Shown here one piece after another: positions 1 through 11,192 of a DNA stretch of 64,000 nt. Both the position numbers and the translations under genes were made by a program. The notes beneath the pieces were generated by a model. It worked only from the letters and a program-made list of their open reading frames with translations. It ran no database searches and was not told the origin of the DNA. How positions within the stretch are numbered: position 1 is the stretch's first letter; each line of letters opens with the position of its first letter. Source of the stretch: CAZLHO01 sp964559455. GTDB taxonomy: Bacteria; Krumholzibacteriota; Krumholzibacteriia; LZORAL124-64-63. Where the stretch lies: positions 1 to 64,000 of the forward strand of contig CAZLHO010000010.1 of NCBI GenBank assembly GCA_964559455.1. Direction: 5' to 3'.

Positions 1-654
1 AGATGTAGGTGTTGCGGACCATGAACTCCTTGAGGATGTCGTTCTGGATGGTCCCGGCCAGCTGCTCCGGCTTCACCCCCTGCTCCTCGGCGGCGACGAT
101 GTAGAGGGCCATCACCGGCAGCACCGCGCCGTTCATCGTCATCGAGACGCTCATGCGGTCCAGCGGGATGCCGTCGAAGAGGATGCGCATGTCCTTGATG
201 CTGTCGATGGCCACGCCGGCCATGCCCACGTCCCCCACCACGCGCGGGTGGTCCGAATCGTAGCCGCGGTGCGTGGCCAGGTCGAAGGCGATCGACAGTC
301 CCTTCTGCCCCGCCGTGAGGTTGCGCCGGTAGAAGGCGTTGCTCTCCTCGGCGGTCGAGAAGCCGGCGTACTGGCGCACGGTCCAGGGCCGGGTGACGTA
401 CATCGTGGTGTAGGGGCCGCGCAGGAACGGCGGCAGCCCCGGCTGGGTGTCCAGGTGGCCCAGGCCCTTCAGGTCGGCGCTCGAGTAGAGCGGCTTGACG
501 TCGATGCCCTCGGGCGTCCGCCAGTTCCGCGTGGCGAGGTCGGCGCCCAGGGCCTCCTTGGCCTGCTTGCGCCAGGGGTTCAGGCCGATGCGGCGGGAAG
601 GGGCCTCCCCGTCCTCGTGCACGAAAGGCACCTTGGTGAAATCGGGGAAGGGAA

Positions 655-658
<4 letters not shown>
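1..658 (-). CDS. mutB: methylmalonyl-CoA mutase large (catalytic) subunit, N-terminal part
   Basis: This gene runs off the left edge of the window, so only about the first 219 codons are present. The B12-dependent catalytic subunit interconverts succinyl-CoA and (R)-methylmalonyl-CoA in propionate metabolism. The visible part contains the family-typical stretches RPWTVRQYAGFSTAEESN, AFDLATHRGYDSDHPRV and MSVSMTMNGAVLPV of the substrate-binding TIM barrel. The cobalamin-binding C-terminal domain would lie outside the window. The ATG overlaps the TGA stop of mutA in an ATGA arrangement (655-658), so the two subunits are probably translationally coupled. No frame damage is seen. Identity is firm from the motifs and the pairing with mutA. 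Confidence 0.93.
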
Positions 659-2784
<2,126 letters not shown>

Positions 2785-2812
2785 GACGACATCTCCTAGC
2801 GGTGCAATGAAG

Positions 2813-2833
2813 CGCTCCCCGTCCCGGGGAGCG
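2813..2833 (-). promoter_or_regulatory. perfect 9-bp inverted repeat in the mutA leader
   Basis: CGCTCCCCG and CGGGGAGCG flank a three-base loop. The repeat lies between the candidate promoter (2857-2885) and the mutA ribosome binding site, so it would form a hairpin in the mutAB leader or act as a dyad operator. No T-run follows, so it is not a canonical terminator. It is far too short for a cobalamin riboswitch, and I see no B12-box. Confidence 0.45.
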
Positions 2834-2856
2834 TCGCGAAGTCGGACATGTCCCGA

Positions 2857-2885
2857 ACGTTAGAATCCGACCTGTTGAATCGCAA
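2857..2885 (-). promoter_or_regulatory. candidate sigma70-type promoter of mutAB
   Basis: On the minus strand TTGCGA (2885-2880) and TAACGT (2862-2857) are separated by exactly 17 bases. Each hexamer matches consensus only partly. It would start transcription near 2850, about 66 bases before the mutA ATG. Confidence 0.4.
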
Positions 2886-2941
2886 ACATAAAGGGAAGAC
2901 GGTCCGCGCCGCGACACGGGGTGGGCGGCGCGTCCCGTAAA

Positions 2942-2950
2942 TGCTATGAT
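2942..2950 (+). promoter_or_regulatory. candidate extended -10 element before the M1 peptidase gene
   Basis: TGC-TATGAT matches the extended -10 form (TGn plus 5 of 6 bases of TATAAT). No -35 box is visible. Transcription would begin near 2957, only a few bases before the ATG at 2960. Either the real start is leaderless or this is a chance match. Confidence 0.3.
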
Positions 2951-4993
2951 ATGCGCATAATGGAAGTCCTCAACCGGCAGTTCCCCTTCCCCGCCGCCTC
3001 GCCGCTCCTGGTGGTCGCCGCCCTGCTCCTGAACGCCCCGCCGACCGCCGCCATCGCCACCGATCCGCCCCCCCGGCAAGACGTGACGGCCTGGGAAAAG
3101 GACGCCCCGCCGGTTCCCCTGCCCGGGCGCGAACCCGCCCGCGGATCTCGCGGCTACGATGTCGTCCATTACGAGCTGGACCTCGACATCGACCCCGGAG
3201 CCGAGACCGTCGCCGGCGAAGTGGCCGTGCACCTGGCCGCCGTCGGGGTCGGGCTGGAAAGCGTGGTGCTCGACCTCGTCCAGGATCTGGGCGTGGACGA
3301 CGTGCGCTGGAACGGCGCCGCGGCCGCCTTCGTCCACGCCGGCGACAGCCTGACGATCGCGCTGCCCGTCCTCCTGCCCGCCGGCGAGTCCGGCGTCCTG
3401 AGGGTGCGCTACGGCGGACGTCCCCGCCCGCACGGGCCGCTGGCCGGCGGCCTGCTCTTCCGCAGCCGCGATCCCGGCACGCCCGACGACCCGGACGACG
3501 ACCGGCCCGTGGTCTTCTCGATCGTCGAACCGTCCTCGGCCCATGCCTGGTGGCCCTGCAAGGACCACCCCGGGGACAAGGCCACGGCCACCCTCTCCTT
3601 CACGGTGCCCGAGGACATGGTCGCGGTCTCGAACGGCCGGCTGCTGGGGGCGGCGCCCGCTCCGGGCGGGCGCCGCCGCTTCACCTGGGACGAGGCGCAT
3701 CCGCTGGCCACCTACCTGCTGAGCGTGGCCGCGGCCGACTACGTCCACTGGCGCGAGGAATGCCGGGGTGCCTACGGCCCCGTCGACCTCCAGTACTTCG
3801 TCTTCCCCGAGGACGAGTCGCGGGCCCGCGCCGACCTGGCCCCCACCTGCGCCATGCTCGGCTTCATGGAGGATCTGGCCGGGCCCTACCCCTTCGCGGA
3901 CGAGAAGTACGCCCAGGCGGCGGTGAAGTGGGGCGGCGCCATGGAGCACCAGACCGCGACCAGCCTGGGCAGCTTCCTCTTCACCGGCGACGGGCGCTTC
4001 GCGAAGATCCTGGTCCACGAGCTGGCCCACCAGTGGTTCGGCGACCTGATCACCCCCGCCGACTGGCCGGATCTGTGGCTGAACGAGGGCTTCGCCCGCT
4101 ACTGCGAGGCCCTGTGGCTGGAGCGCACCGAGGGCCGCGCCGCCTACCTGAACTACATGCGCCGGATCGGCCCCGAACGACACGAGGACCTCTTCACCGA
4201 GCAGGGGCTGCTGACCGATCCCGTCCCCCTGATGCCCAACCTGCTCGTCTACGACAAGGGCGCGTGGGTGCTGCACATGCTCCGCGGCCACCTGGGCGAC
4301 GCGGCCTTCTTCGCCCTGCTCCGCGACTACGCCGGCGACCCCCGCCGCGCCTACGGCAACGTGACCACCGCCGACTTCGTGGCCGCGGCCGCGGCCACGG
4401 GCGGGGACGGCGCGGCGCGGATGCTGGCGCCCTGGCTGAACACCGGCTCCGTGCCGCATCTCTCCTGGCGGGTGGACGTCCGCAGCCGGGCCGGCGGGGC
4501 GCTGGTCGGCGTCACCGTCGAGCAGTTGCAGACCGTCGTCTTTCCCCTGGTCCTGCCGGTTCATCTGTACACGGCGGCGGGCCTGCGGGTCGAGCGCCTG
4601 CACCTGGACGGCCGCGCCGCCGGCGCCTGCTGGCGCCTGGACTCCCCGGTCGATTCGGTGCGGGTGGATCCGGAAGGCTGGGTGCTGAAGACCACGGCGC
4701 CGATGCCCACGGCGTCCATCGCCCTGCAGGCCCCCCGCCCGAACCCCGCCCGCGGCCCGGTGAGCGTGCGCTTCGCCCTGGCCCGGCCCGCCGTCGTCAC
4801 CGCCCGGGTCGTCGACGTCCGCGGCCGGGTCGTCCAACGCCGAGACCTGGGCTTCATGACGGCGGACGACCCCGGCGCCTGGACCTGGGACGCCCGCGAC
4901 GGCGAGGGCCGCAGCGCGCCGGCCGGCGCCTACTGGGTGGTGATCGACGCCGGCGTCGCCCGCGCCTCGCGCAAGATCGCGCTGCTGCGCTGA
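2951..4993 (+). CDS. secreted M1-family zinc aminopeptidase with C-terminal FlgD-like sorting domain
   Basis: A metallo-aminopeptidase of the M1 (gluzincin) family. Zinc ligands are visible: HELAHQWFGD with H356, E357 and H360 (numbered from the ATG at 2951), and E379 in LNEGFARY at the usual spacing of 19. The exopeptidase motif reads GGAMEH near residue 327, a variant of GAMEN. An N-terminal hydrophobic stretch ending TAAIA is a signal peptide. After the catalytic domain, residues about 590-680 form a FlgD-Ig/T9SS-like module (PNPARGPVSVRF, then WDARDGEGRSAPAGAYWV), typical of secreted proteins in FCB phyla. The start is uncertain: in-frame GTG 2921, ATG 2951 and ATG 2960 are possible, and none has a clear Shine-Dalgarno. 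The nearest homology class is secure; the physiological substrate is unknown. Confidence 0.88.
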   Translation: MRIMEVLNRQFPFPAASPLLVVAALLLNAPPTAAIATDPPPRQDVTAWEKDAPPVPLPGREPARGSRGYDVVHYELDLDIDPGAETVAGEVAVHLAAVGVGLESVVLDLVQDLGVDDVRWNGAAAAFVHAGDSLTIALPVLLPAGESGVLRVRYGGRPRPHGPLAGGLLFRSRDPGTPDDPDDDRPVVFSIVEPSSAHAWWPCKDHPGDKATATLSFTVPEDMVAVSNGRLLGAAPAPGGRRRFTWDEAHPLATYLLSVAAADYVHWREECRGAYGPVDLQYFVFPEDESRARADLAPTCAMLGFMEDLAGPYPFADEKYAQAAVKWGGAMEHQTATSLGSFLFTGDGRFAKILVHELAHQWFGDLITPADWPDLWLNEGFARYCEALWLERTEGRAAYLNYMRRIGPERHEDLFTEQGLLTDPVPLMPNLLVYDKGAWVLHMLRGHLGDAAFFALLRDYAGDPRRAYGNVTTADFVAAAAATGGDGAARMLAPWLNTGSVPHLSWRVDVRSRAGGALVGVTVEQLQTVVFPLVLPVHLYTAAGLRVERLHLDGRAAGACWRLDSPVDSVRVDPEGWVLKTTAPMPTASIALQAPRPNPARGPVSVRFALARPAVVTARVVDVRGRVVQRRDLGFMTADDPGAWTWDARDGEGRSAPAGAYWVVIDAGVARASRKIALLR

Positions 4994-5034
4994 CCGCCGC
5001 GGCCAACAAGGCGATGGCCCCGCGCCCTGCGAAC

Positions 5035-5043
5035 TGCTAATAT
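5035..5043 (+). promoter_or_regulatory. candidate extended -10 promoter of the small outer-membrane barrel gene
   Basis: TGC-TAATAT (TGn plus a -10-like hexamer) lies 52 bases before the ATG at 5095, in the gap after the peptidase gene. No good -35 is present. It has the same TGCTA-type layout as the element upstream of the peptidase. Confidence 0.35.
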
Positions 5044-5094
5044 CCCCCCGTCAAATCGACATCGACGAGCCCCACCCGGACTGGAGGTCCTTAA

Positions 5095-5673
5095 ATGCGG
5101 AAAGCCTTCCTCGTCATCGCCGTCCTCGGCCTGATCACGCCCGTCGCCCTGGCGACCGCCGGCGACTTCCCCTCGCCGCTGGTCGAGGGCGCCCAGGAGC
5201 TCCGTCTGCAGGGCAGCTACGCGCACGAGTCCTACGACTTCGACGGCATCGACCTCGGCAGCGCCACCCGGATCGACCTGGGCGTCGACTACGGGATCTT
5301 CCTGACCGACAACTTCGAGGTCATGCTGGGCGGCTTCATCCAGAAGGAGAAGCTGGAGCCCGAGACGATGCCCGAGAACGCCAACACGGTCTCCGGAATC
5401 TCGCTCGAGCTGCTTTACAACTTCTCGGTCCAGGGCAGGATCGTGCCCTTCCTGGGCGTGGGCGCGGGGCTGGCGCTCTTCGACGGGGACGACCTGGGCG
5501 ACGAGACGGGATGGATGCTGCCGGTCATCGAAGGCGGGTTCCGGGTCCTGCTGTCGCAGGACGCCTCGGTGGTCGTCGCGCTGAACTACCGCCAGCTGAA
5601 CAACGCCGACGGCCTGAAGGACGTCGACAGCGACGGCATCGGCACCTTCGTCGGCCTGACGGTCTTCCCCTAG
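5095..5673 (+). CDS. small outer-membrane beta-barrel protein
   Basis: A 192-residue protein with a cleavable signal peptide (MRKAFLVIAVLGLITPVALA). The body alternates polar and hydrophobic residues with repeated glycine/aromatic strands (LGVDYGIFLTDNFEVMLGG, FLGVGAGLALFDG). It ends in a strand with a terminal Phe-Pro (TFVGLTVFP). This pattern fits an OmpA-N/OmpW-like 8-stranded barrel, but no specific family is recognised and no function can be assigned. The start is supported by GGAGGT about eight bases upstream of the ATG. It is convergent with the helicase gene, with only six bases between the stop codons. Confidence 0.75.
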   Translation: MRKAFLVIAVLGLITPVALATAGDFPSPLVEGAQELRLQGSYAHESYDFDGIDLGSATRIDLGVDYGIFLTDNFEVMLGGFIQKEKLEPETMPENANTVSGISLELLYNFSVQGRIVPFLGVGAGLALFDGDDLGDETGWMLPVIEGGFRVLLSQDASVVVALNYRQLNNADGLKDVDSDGIGTFVGLTVFP

Positions 5674-5679
5674 ACGAGG

Positions 5680-8079
5680 TCAGTCGGCGGGGCGCAGGCG
5701 GGCGAATCGGGCCAGGAAGTGCTTGCGCTCGCCGTCGGGGAAATCGACGCTGACCCGCAGGTCCTCGCCGCCGCCCTCGACGCGGGCGACCACGCCCAGC
5801 CCCAGGGTGGGGTGGATCACGGCCTGGCCCTCGCGAAAGGACACCTCCTCCTGGGAGACGTCCCCGGCCCAGATCGAGGCCGTCCGCGGCTGCGGGCGGC
5901 CTCTCTTCGCGACCCGTCCCGAAACCGGGGGCCGCGGTCCGGGCTCGCCGGCGCGATCGCGCCACCCGTCCCTCAGCCCGGCCAGCAGCGACGGCCTGCT
6001 CTCGGCGACCTCGCCGCGAGCCTCGACGCATTCCGCGGGCATCTCGGCCAGGAAGCGGGACGGCAGGCTGAGCTCGCGCTGTCCGAAGCGGCGGCGCATG
6101 CGCGCGTGCAGCAGGTGAACCCGGCTCCGGGCCCGGGTCAGCGCCACGTAGAAGAGCCGGCGCTCCTCCTCCAGCGCGTCCTCGTCGTCCTGATTCGTGA
6201 AATGGGGCAGCAGGTTCTCCTCGCAGCCGGCCACGACGACGACCGGGAACTCCAGGCCCTTGGCGGCGTGGATGGTCATCAGCCGCACCAGGCCCTCCTC
6301 GTCGGTGATCGTGTCGGCGTCGGCCACCAGGGCGACCTGCTCGAGCCAGGCGGCGAGGCCGCCGCCCTCGGACTGCTCGTGGAAGGCGTGGGCCGCGTTC
6401 AGGAGCTCGTTGACGTTCTCATGCCGCGCCTCGGCGGTCTCGGGGTCGTCCTCCTCCAGGAAGCCGGCGTAGCCGATGTCCTTCAGGATCCGCTCGAGCA
6501 GCGACGGCACCGGGGCGTCGACGGCCGCCTCCCGCCAGCCGCGCACCATGTCGAAGAAGGCGCGCACGCGCCGCGCCGCCGGGCCTCGCTACGGCCGGAA
6601 AGAGCCATCCTGCTCCCCTTTTTCGCTCGCGCCAGCACCCCGTGCCGCGCCAAAAAAGCGACGCTTGCTTTCAGAAGCGGTTTCCGGTTGCTGGTCTTTC
6701 AACGCAATGTCGAAATNNNNNNNNNNCCCGCCCAGCCGCGACTCGAGCAGGTCCGGCCGCGCGGCCGCCGCGCCCAGGCTGAGGTCGGCCGCGGCCGCGG
6801 CCGCGACCACGTTCTCGACCGTCGTCTTGCCGATGCCCCGCTTGGGCACGTTGATCACCCGCTGCGCGGCGATGTCGTCGCGAGGGTTGTTGACCAGCTT
6901 CAGGTAGGCCAGGACGTCGCGCACCTCGCGCCGCTCGTAGAAGGCGGTGGCGCCAACGACCTGGTAGGGCGTGCGGGCCCGGCGCAGGGCGTCCTCCAGC
7001 ACGCGCGACTGGGCGTTCGTGCGGTAGAGCACGGTCACGTCGCCGCGGCGCCCGCCGCGGGCGGTCTCCTCGCGCACGATCTCGGCCAGCCGTGCGGCCT
7101 CGTCCTCCTCGTCCCCCAGCTGTTCGCGCAGCAGCAGCTCGCCGGCCGCGTCGGCCGTCCACAGGTTCTTCCCCTTGCGCCGCCGGTTGTTGGCGATCAC
7201 CGCGTTGGCGGCGGCCAGGATGTTGCCGGTGCTGCGGTAGTTCTGCTCCAGCCGCACCAGGCGGGTGCCGGGGAAGTAGGACTCGAAATTCAGCATGTTC
7301 TCGATACAGGCGCCCCGCCACGAGTAGATCGACTGGTCGTCGTCCCCCACGGCGAAGACGTTGCCGTGCCCCGAGCTCAGAGCCTTGACCAGCAGCAGCT
7401 GCAGCGGGTTGGTGTCCTGGAACTCGTCCACCAGCACGTGGCGGAAGCGTTGCGCGTACTTCTCGAGCACCTCGGGATGGCGCTCGAGCAGGTGCACGGT
7501 CCTCAAAATCAGGTCGTCGAAGTCCAGCGCGTTGGCCCGACGCAGGCCGCGCTCGTAGGCGGCGTAGATGCGCGCCAGCTGTTCGTCGCGGTGGTCCCCC
7601 GCCTCGGCGGCGGCGCGCTCCGGCGGCAGGTCCTCGCTCTTCCAGCGACTGATGCGCGAGCGGGCCTGCTTCGGCGGCCAGATCTTCGGGTCGGCCCGGG
7701 CCTCGCTCATCACGCTCTTGATCAGCCGGACGCTGTCGTCGGCGTCGTAGATCGCGAAGTCCCGGTCGACGCCCAGGGGGGCGCCGTCGGCGCGCAGCAG
7801 GCGCACGCCGGTGGCGTGGAAGGTGCCGACCCAGCGCGGCGCCCGGGCTCCGCCGACCATGGCGTCGACGCGGCCGCGCATCTCGGCCGCCGCGCGGTTG
7901 GTGAAGGTGAAGGCCAGGATGTGGGCCGGGTGCACGCCGTGGTCCAGGAGCCAGGCGATGCGGGTGGTGAGCACGCGGGTCTTGCCGCTGCCCGCGCCGG
8001 CCACGACGAGCACGGGGCCGTCGGGCGCGGTCACGGCTTCGCGCTGAGCTTCGTTCAGCGTCGCCAGAAGGTCCGTCAA
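5680..8079 (-). CDS. pcrA: UvrD/PcrA-family superfamily 1 DNA helicase, interrupted by an assembly gap
   Basis: A 3'-5' DNA helicase for repair and replication restart. The part before the gap (8079 to about 6727, some 450 residues) has the Q-motif start (LLATLNEAQREAV), Walker A (GAGSGKT), the DEXX-type motif VDEFQDTNP and GDDDQSIYSWRG. The part after it (about 6591 to 5680) has MTIHAAKGLEFPVVV, RRLFYVALTRAR and a C-terminal Tudor-like tail (VIHPTLGLGVVARV), as in PcrA. Together they give about 750 residues, normal for the family. The reading frame is broken by 10 N and roughly 125 bases of unrelated sequence carrying an in-frame TAG at 6589-6591, so the gene is probably intact in the organism. 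The start is TTG with CGGAGA upstream. It is the last gene of the tamA-tamB-fusion operon. Confidence 0.88.
6592..6726. other. assembly gap (10 N at 6717-6726) with adjoining alien sequence
   Basis: Ten N lie at 6717-6726. The roughly 125 bases to their left are lower in GC, contain A and T runs, and do not encode helicase sequence. Homology resumes abruptly at PAARRVRAFFDMV, coded just left of 6589. The most likely reading is a chimeric contig end or mis-scaffold, with few helicase codons missing. A real insertion cannot be excluded from sequence alone. Confidence 0.85.
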
Positions 8080-8101
8080 AGTTGTCTCCGGTGTGAGAGG
8101 C

Positions 8102-11100
8102 TCAGAACTCCGGGCCGATGCTGAAGTGGAAGACGGTGTCTCCCGTGCGGCGCAGGTCCGTCCGGCGCGCCCAGTCGAACTTCAGGGGCAGGAATCCGAT
8201 GCGGGTCCTTATACCAAAGCCGTAATCGCCGCGCAAGTCCCGGAATCCCCAGTTCCCCGACGCGTCGTGGCCGAAGGGCCGGAAGTCGCCGTTCCAGGCC
8301 GCGCCGGCGTCGAAGAAGAGCGTGGCTCCGAAGGGCCCCAGGCCCCAGCGCCCGGGCCAGCCGAAGACGATCGCGTCCAGCAGGGGCAGCCGGTATTCCA
8401 GGTTCAGCATCGCCAGGCGCGAGCCGGCCAGGTTCGACAGGGTCTCGAAATCGTAGAAATCGTAGCCGCGCAGGGTGAAGGGGCCGCCGATCACGAAGGT
8501 GCGCGGGTCGTCGCCCTCGCTGATCGCGCCGCTCAGGCGCAGGGCGAAGGAATTGCGGCGGAAGGGCAGCCAGTAGCGGCGCAGGTCCAGGGTCGCGGTG
8601 CGGCGGTCCAGGGCGCGGCTGCCCAGGGCCACCGTCGGCGCGAAGCTGGCGGCCACGCGGCTGCCGGTGACCGGACCGTAGGCGCCGTAGAAGGCGCTGT
8701 CGTGCACGAAGGACAGGCTGGGCCGGAGCAGGCGGTGGGTGGTCTTGTCCTCCTCGACCAGGAAGAGCCCCGACGGATCCAGGTCGTAGATCGTGCGCTC
8801 GATGTTCAGGGCCTGCAATTCCAGGTCGATGCGGCGGAAGGTGTTCAGCGGGTAGCTGAAGCCGGCGAAGAGGCCGTAGTTGCGCTCGCTGAAGAAGGTG
8901 TCGTCGGGCAGCAGCTCGCCGACGCTGGTCAGCATCGAGTTGTAGTAGTTCTTGAAGTGGAAGACGCCCACGCTGACGTCGATGCGCCGCTTCAGGTAGG
9001 TGTAGGAGGCGGCCACGTCGCTGTTGTCGAAGGATCCGTAGAAGTTGAGCAGGAAGGAGAGACGGTGGTCGCCGAGCAGGTCGCTCAGCGTGATCACGTT
9101 GGCCATGCCCACGCCGACCGCCGAGCTGAAGTAGATGGCGCCGCCGCCGAGAGCCCGGCTGGCGTCCATGGTCAGTCGGCTGCGGTAGTCCTCCACGCGG
9201 CCCACGTTCTCGGGCTCGTCAACCGGCGGCGGCGGGCCCGTGCGGGTGACCAGGCGCGGCGGTTCCAGGATGACCGGCGCCGGGGCCCGCCCGCCGGGCT
9301 CGCGGCCCGACCAATCGTCCATGAAGCCGTCGGCGCAGAAGATGTCCCAGCCGCCCAGGCGGAAGGCGGCGAACGCCAGGCGGTCGGCGCCGGGAGCGTA
9401 GGCTGGCTGGGTGACGCCGCCGACCACGTTCGTCAGCAGCCGCACCGAATCGACCGCTGCTCCCGCCGGGTCCAGCCGCAGCTGGGCCAGGTTGTCGATG
9501 CCCGAACGATCGTCCACCACGACCAGGCTGCGCGGGCCCGTCCAGACCGCCTCGCGCCAGCGTCCGTCGCCGGAGGCCAGGTCCCGGCGGACGCCGTCGG
9601 CCACGTCCAGCAGGACGAGGCTCCTCGGCGACGCTTCGCCGTCCCCCTCCCGGTCGCGGAAGCGGGCCCAGACCAGGCGACGCGCGCCGTCCGGTCCGAC
9701 CTCGAATTCGAAGTCGAGCTCGGCCCGGGGATCGAAAGTGAAGGCCAGCCGGGCGCCGTCGGGCGACCAGGCCGGGTCGGATTCGTCGCCGACGTCGTCG
9801 GTCAGACGCCCCAGCGTCGCGCCGCCGGGCAGGGTCTCGGGCGCGCCCGACAGGCGGTAGCCCGCCAGGTCGCCTCCCTCCGGGTCGAGCAGGTAGAGGT
9901 CGGTGCGGCCGAAGCGGGTGCCGACCAGCGCCACGACGCCGTCGGTGGGCGAACTGGCCGGCGAGCGGACCACGTCCAGGCCCAGGGGGATCGAGCGGAC
10001 GATTTCGCCTCGGTCCACGTCCAGCACGTGGAGGGTCTCGACGTTGTCAGAGCGGGCGACGAAGAGCAGCCGGTCGCCGTCGGCGGTGAAGGCGACGCGG
10101 CTGCGGTAGCCGTAGATCGACTCGAAGCGTCCCGAGCGGTAGCCCTGCACCAGCTTGCGCTCCACCTTGCCGTCCAGGGCGGACATCAGGTAGATGCCGG
10201 GCAGCCCGTCGCGGGCCGAGACGAAGGCGATCCGCTCGCCGTCCGGCGATATCGCCGGCTGCTGGTTGAAGCCGGACCGCTCCTCGTAATGGTCGGTCAG
10301 GCGGCGGGCGATGTCGGCCGGCTCCTCGAGGCTGCCGTAGGCTGGCCAGTAGCGGGCGCGCAGGTGCCGCAGGTAGAGGCGGTCCAGCTCCTCCATGTCC
10401 AGGCCCAGCGTGGCCGACAGCGCCCGCCGGATGTTCCGGGTGCGGCCGATCATGCGCCACAGCTCGACCAGCTTCTCCTCGCCGTAGTCCTCGGAGATCA
10501 TCCGCATCGCCGCCTGGCCCTGCTTGTAGACCATGAACCCGCCCGCGTACTCCAGGGGCGCCAGGTAGTCGTGCAGGGTGGCGTCGCGCATGAACATGTC
10601 CGCCTCGCCGTCCCAGCCCGCGCTGTACCACTCGGCGACTCCCTCGGCGAACCACAGCGGGATGTTGAAGAAGGGCAGGCTGGCCGGCGACTTGGCCAGG
10701 CTGCCGAAGGCGATGTCGAACATGAACATGTGCACGAGCTCGTGGCGCAGCACGTGCACGAACTCGGCGTGGGAGCCGTTGTAGGGCAGGACCATCCGGT
10801 TGCGCAGGGGCTCGCTGAAGCCGCCGGTGCCCTCGCCGATCAGGGCGTCCGAGATGTTGGTCTGCGCGAAGTCGTGGTGCGACGCGTAGAGGATGAAGGG
10901 CACGCGCGACCCGAGCTCGTGGTCCAGCTTGTCGGCGTATTCGCGGTAGGCGCGTTCGGCGATGATGCTGGCCCGGACCGCCAGCTCCTCGGCCCCCGCG
11001 TAGTAGTGGATGTCGAAGTGGGGCGTGGTCAGGACCTGCCACTGCAGGTTCTTCGTCTGCACCTTGTTGCGGCCGTAGTACTGGGCGACGGCCGGCGTCG

Positions 11101-11182
11101 CCGCCAGCAGGAAGGCGCAGGCCAGGCAGAGAGCGGCGCCCGTGATGCCGATGCGGATCCTGGACGGCGTCTTCAGGCTCAT
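8102..11182 (-). CDS. outer-membrane fusion: peptidase-MA-like metalloprotease, TolB-type beta-propeller and Omp85 (BamA/TamA) barrel
   Basis: A 1026-residue single polypeptide. Residues 1-33 form a signal peptide (ending TPAVAQ). Residues about 50-290 form a gluzincin-like domain with HELVHMF (H147, E148, H151) and WFAEGVAEW (E180 about 29 residues later, a plausible third zinc ligand). Residues about 310-660 are WD40/PD40 blades, with repeated ISPDGERIAFVSARDG- and WSPDGARLAFTF-type motifs. Residues about 690-1026 form an Omp85-type barrel with the VIGGPFTLRGYDF strand/loop and a terminal Phe, the usual BAM recognition signal. It lies 10 bases after tamB in the same operon. The architecture predicts a surface or periplasmic protease anchored in or passing through its own barrel; substrate and export role are unknown. 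No POTRA domain is obvious. Confidence 0.82.
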   Translation of the reverse strand: MSLKTPSRIRIGITGAALCLACAFLLAATPAVAQYYGRNKVQTKNLQWQVLTTPHFDIHYYAGAEELAVRASIIAERAYREYADKLDHELGSRVPFILYASHHDFAQTNISDALIGEGTGGFSEPLRNRMVLPYNGSHAEFVHVLRHELVHMFMFDIAFGSLAKSPASLPFFNIPLWFAEGVAEWYSAGWDGEADMFMRDATLHDYLAPLEYAGGFMVYKQGQAAMRMISEDYGEEKLVELWRMIGRTRNIRRALSATLGLDMEELDRLYLRHLRARYWPAYGSLEEPADIARRLTDHYEERSGFNQQPAISPDGERIAFVSARDGLPGIYLMSALDGKVERKLVQGYRSGRFESIYGYRSRVAFTADGDRLLFVARSDNVETLHVLDVDRGEIVRSIPLGLDVVRSPASSPTDGVVALVGTRFGRTDLYLLDPEGGDLAGYRLSGAPETLPGGATLGRLTDDVGDESDPAWSPDGARLAFTFDPRAELDFEFEVGPDGARRLVWARFRDREGDGEASPRSLVLLDVADGVRRDLASGDGRWREAVWTGPRSLVVVDDRSGIDNLAQLRLDPAGAAVDSVRLLTNVVGGVTQPAYAPGADRLAFAAFRLGGWDIFCADGFMDDWSGREPGGRAPAPVILEPPRLVTRTGPPPPVDEPENVGRVEDYRSRLTMDASRALGGGAIYFSSAVGVGMANVITLSDLLGDHRLSFLLNFYGSFDNSDVAASYTYLKRRIDVSVGVFHFKNYYNSMLTSVGELLPDDTFFSERNYGLFAGFSYPLNTFRRIDLELQALNIERTIYDLDPSGLFLVEEDKTTHRLLRPSLSFVHDSAFYGAYGPVTGSRVAASFAPTVALGSRALDRRTATLDLRRYWLPFRRNSFALRLSGAISEGDDPRTFVIGGPFTLRGYDFYDFETLSNLAGSRLAMLNLEYRLPLLDAIVFGWPGRWGLGPFGATLFFDAGAAWNGDFRPFGHDASGNWGFRDLRGDYGFGIRTRIGFLPLKFDWARRTDLRRTGDTVFHFSIGPEF

Positions 11183-11192
11183 GTCCCTCCCC

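Noticed and set aside
2786..2920. Cobalamin riboswitch upstream of mutA
   Set aside because: The leader is too short and lacks a B12-box; only a small dyad is present.
6592..6716. Mobile element inserted in the helicase gene
   Set aside because: No terminal repeats, target duplication or transposase, and it abuts a run of N; an assembly chimera is simpler.
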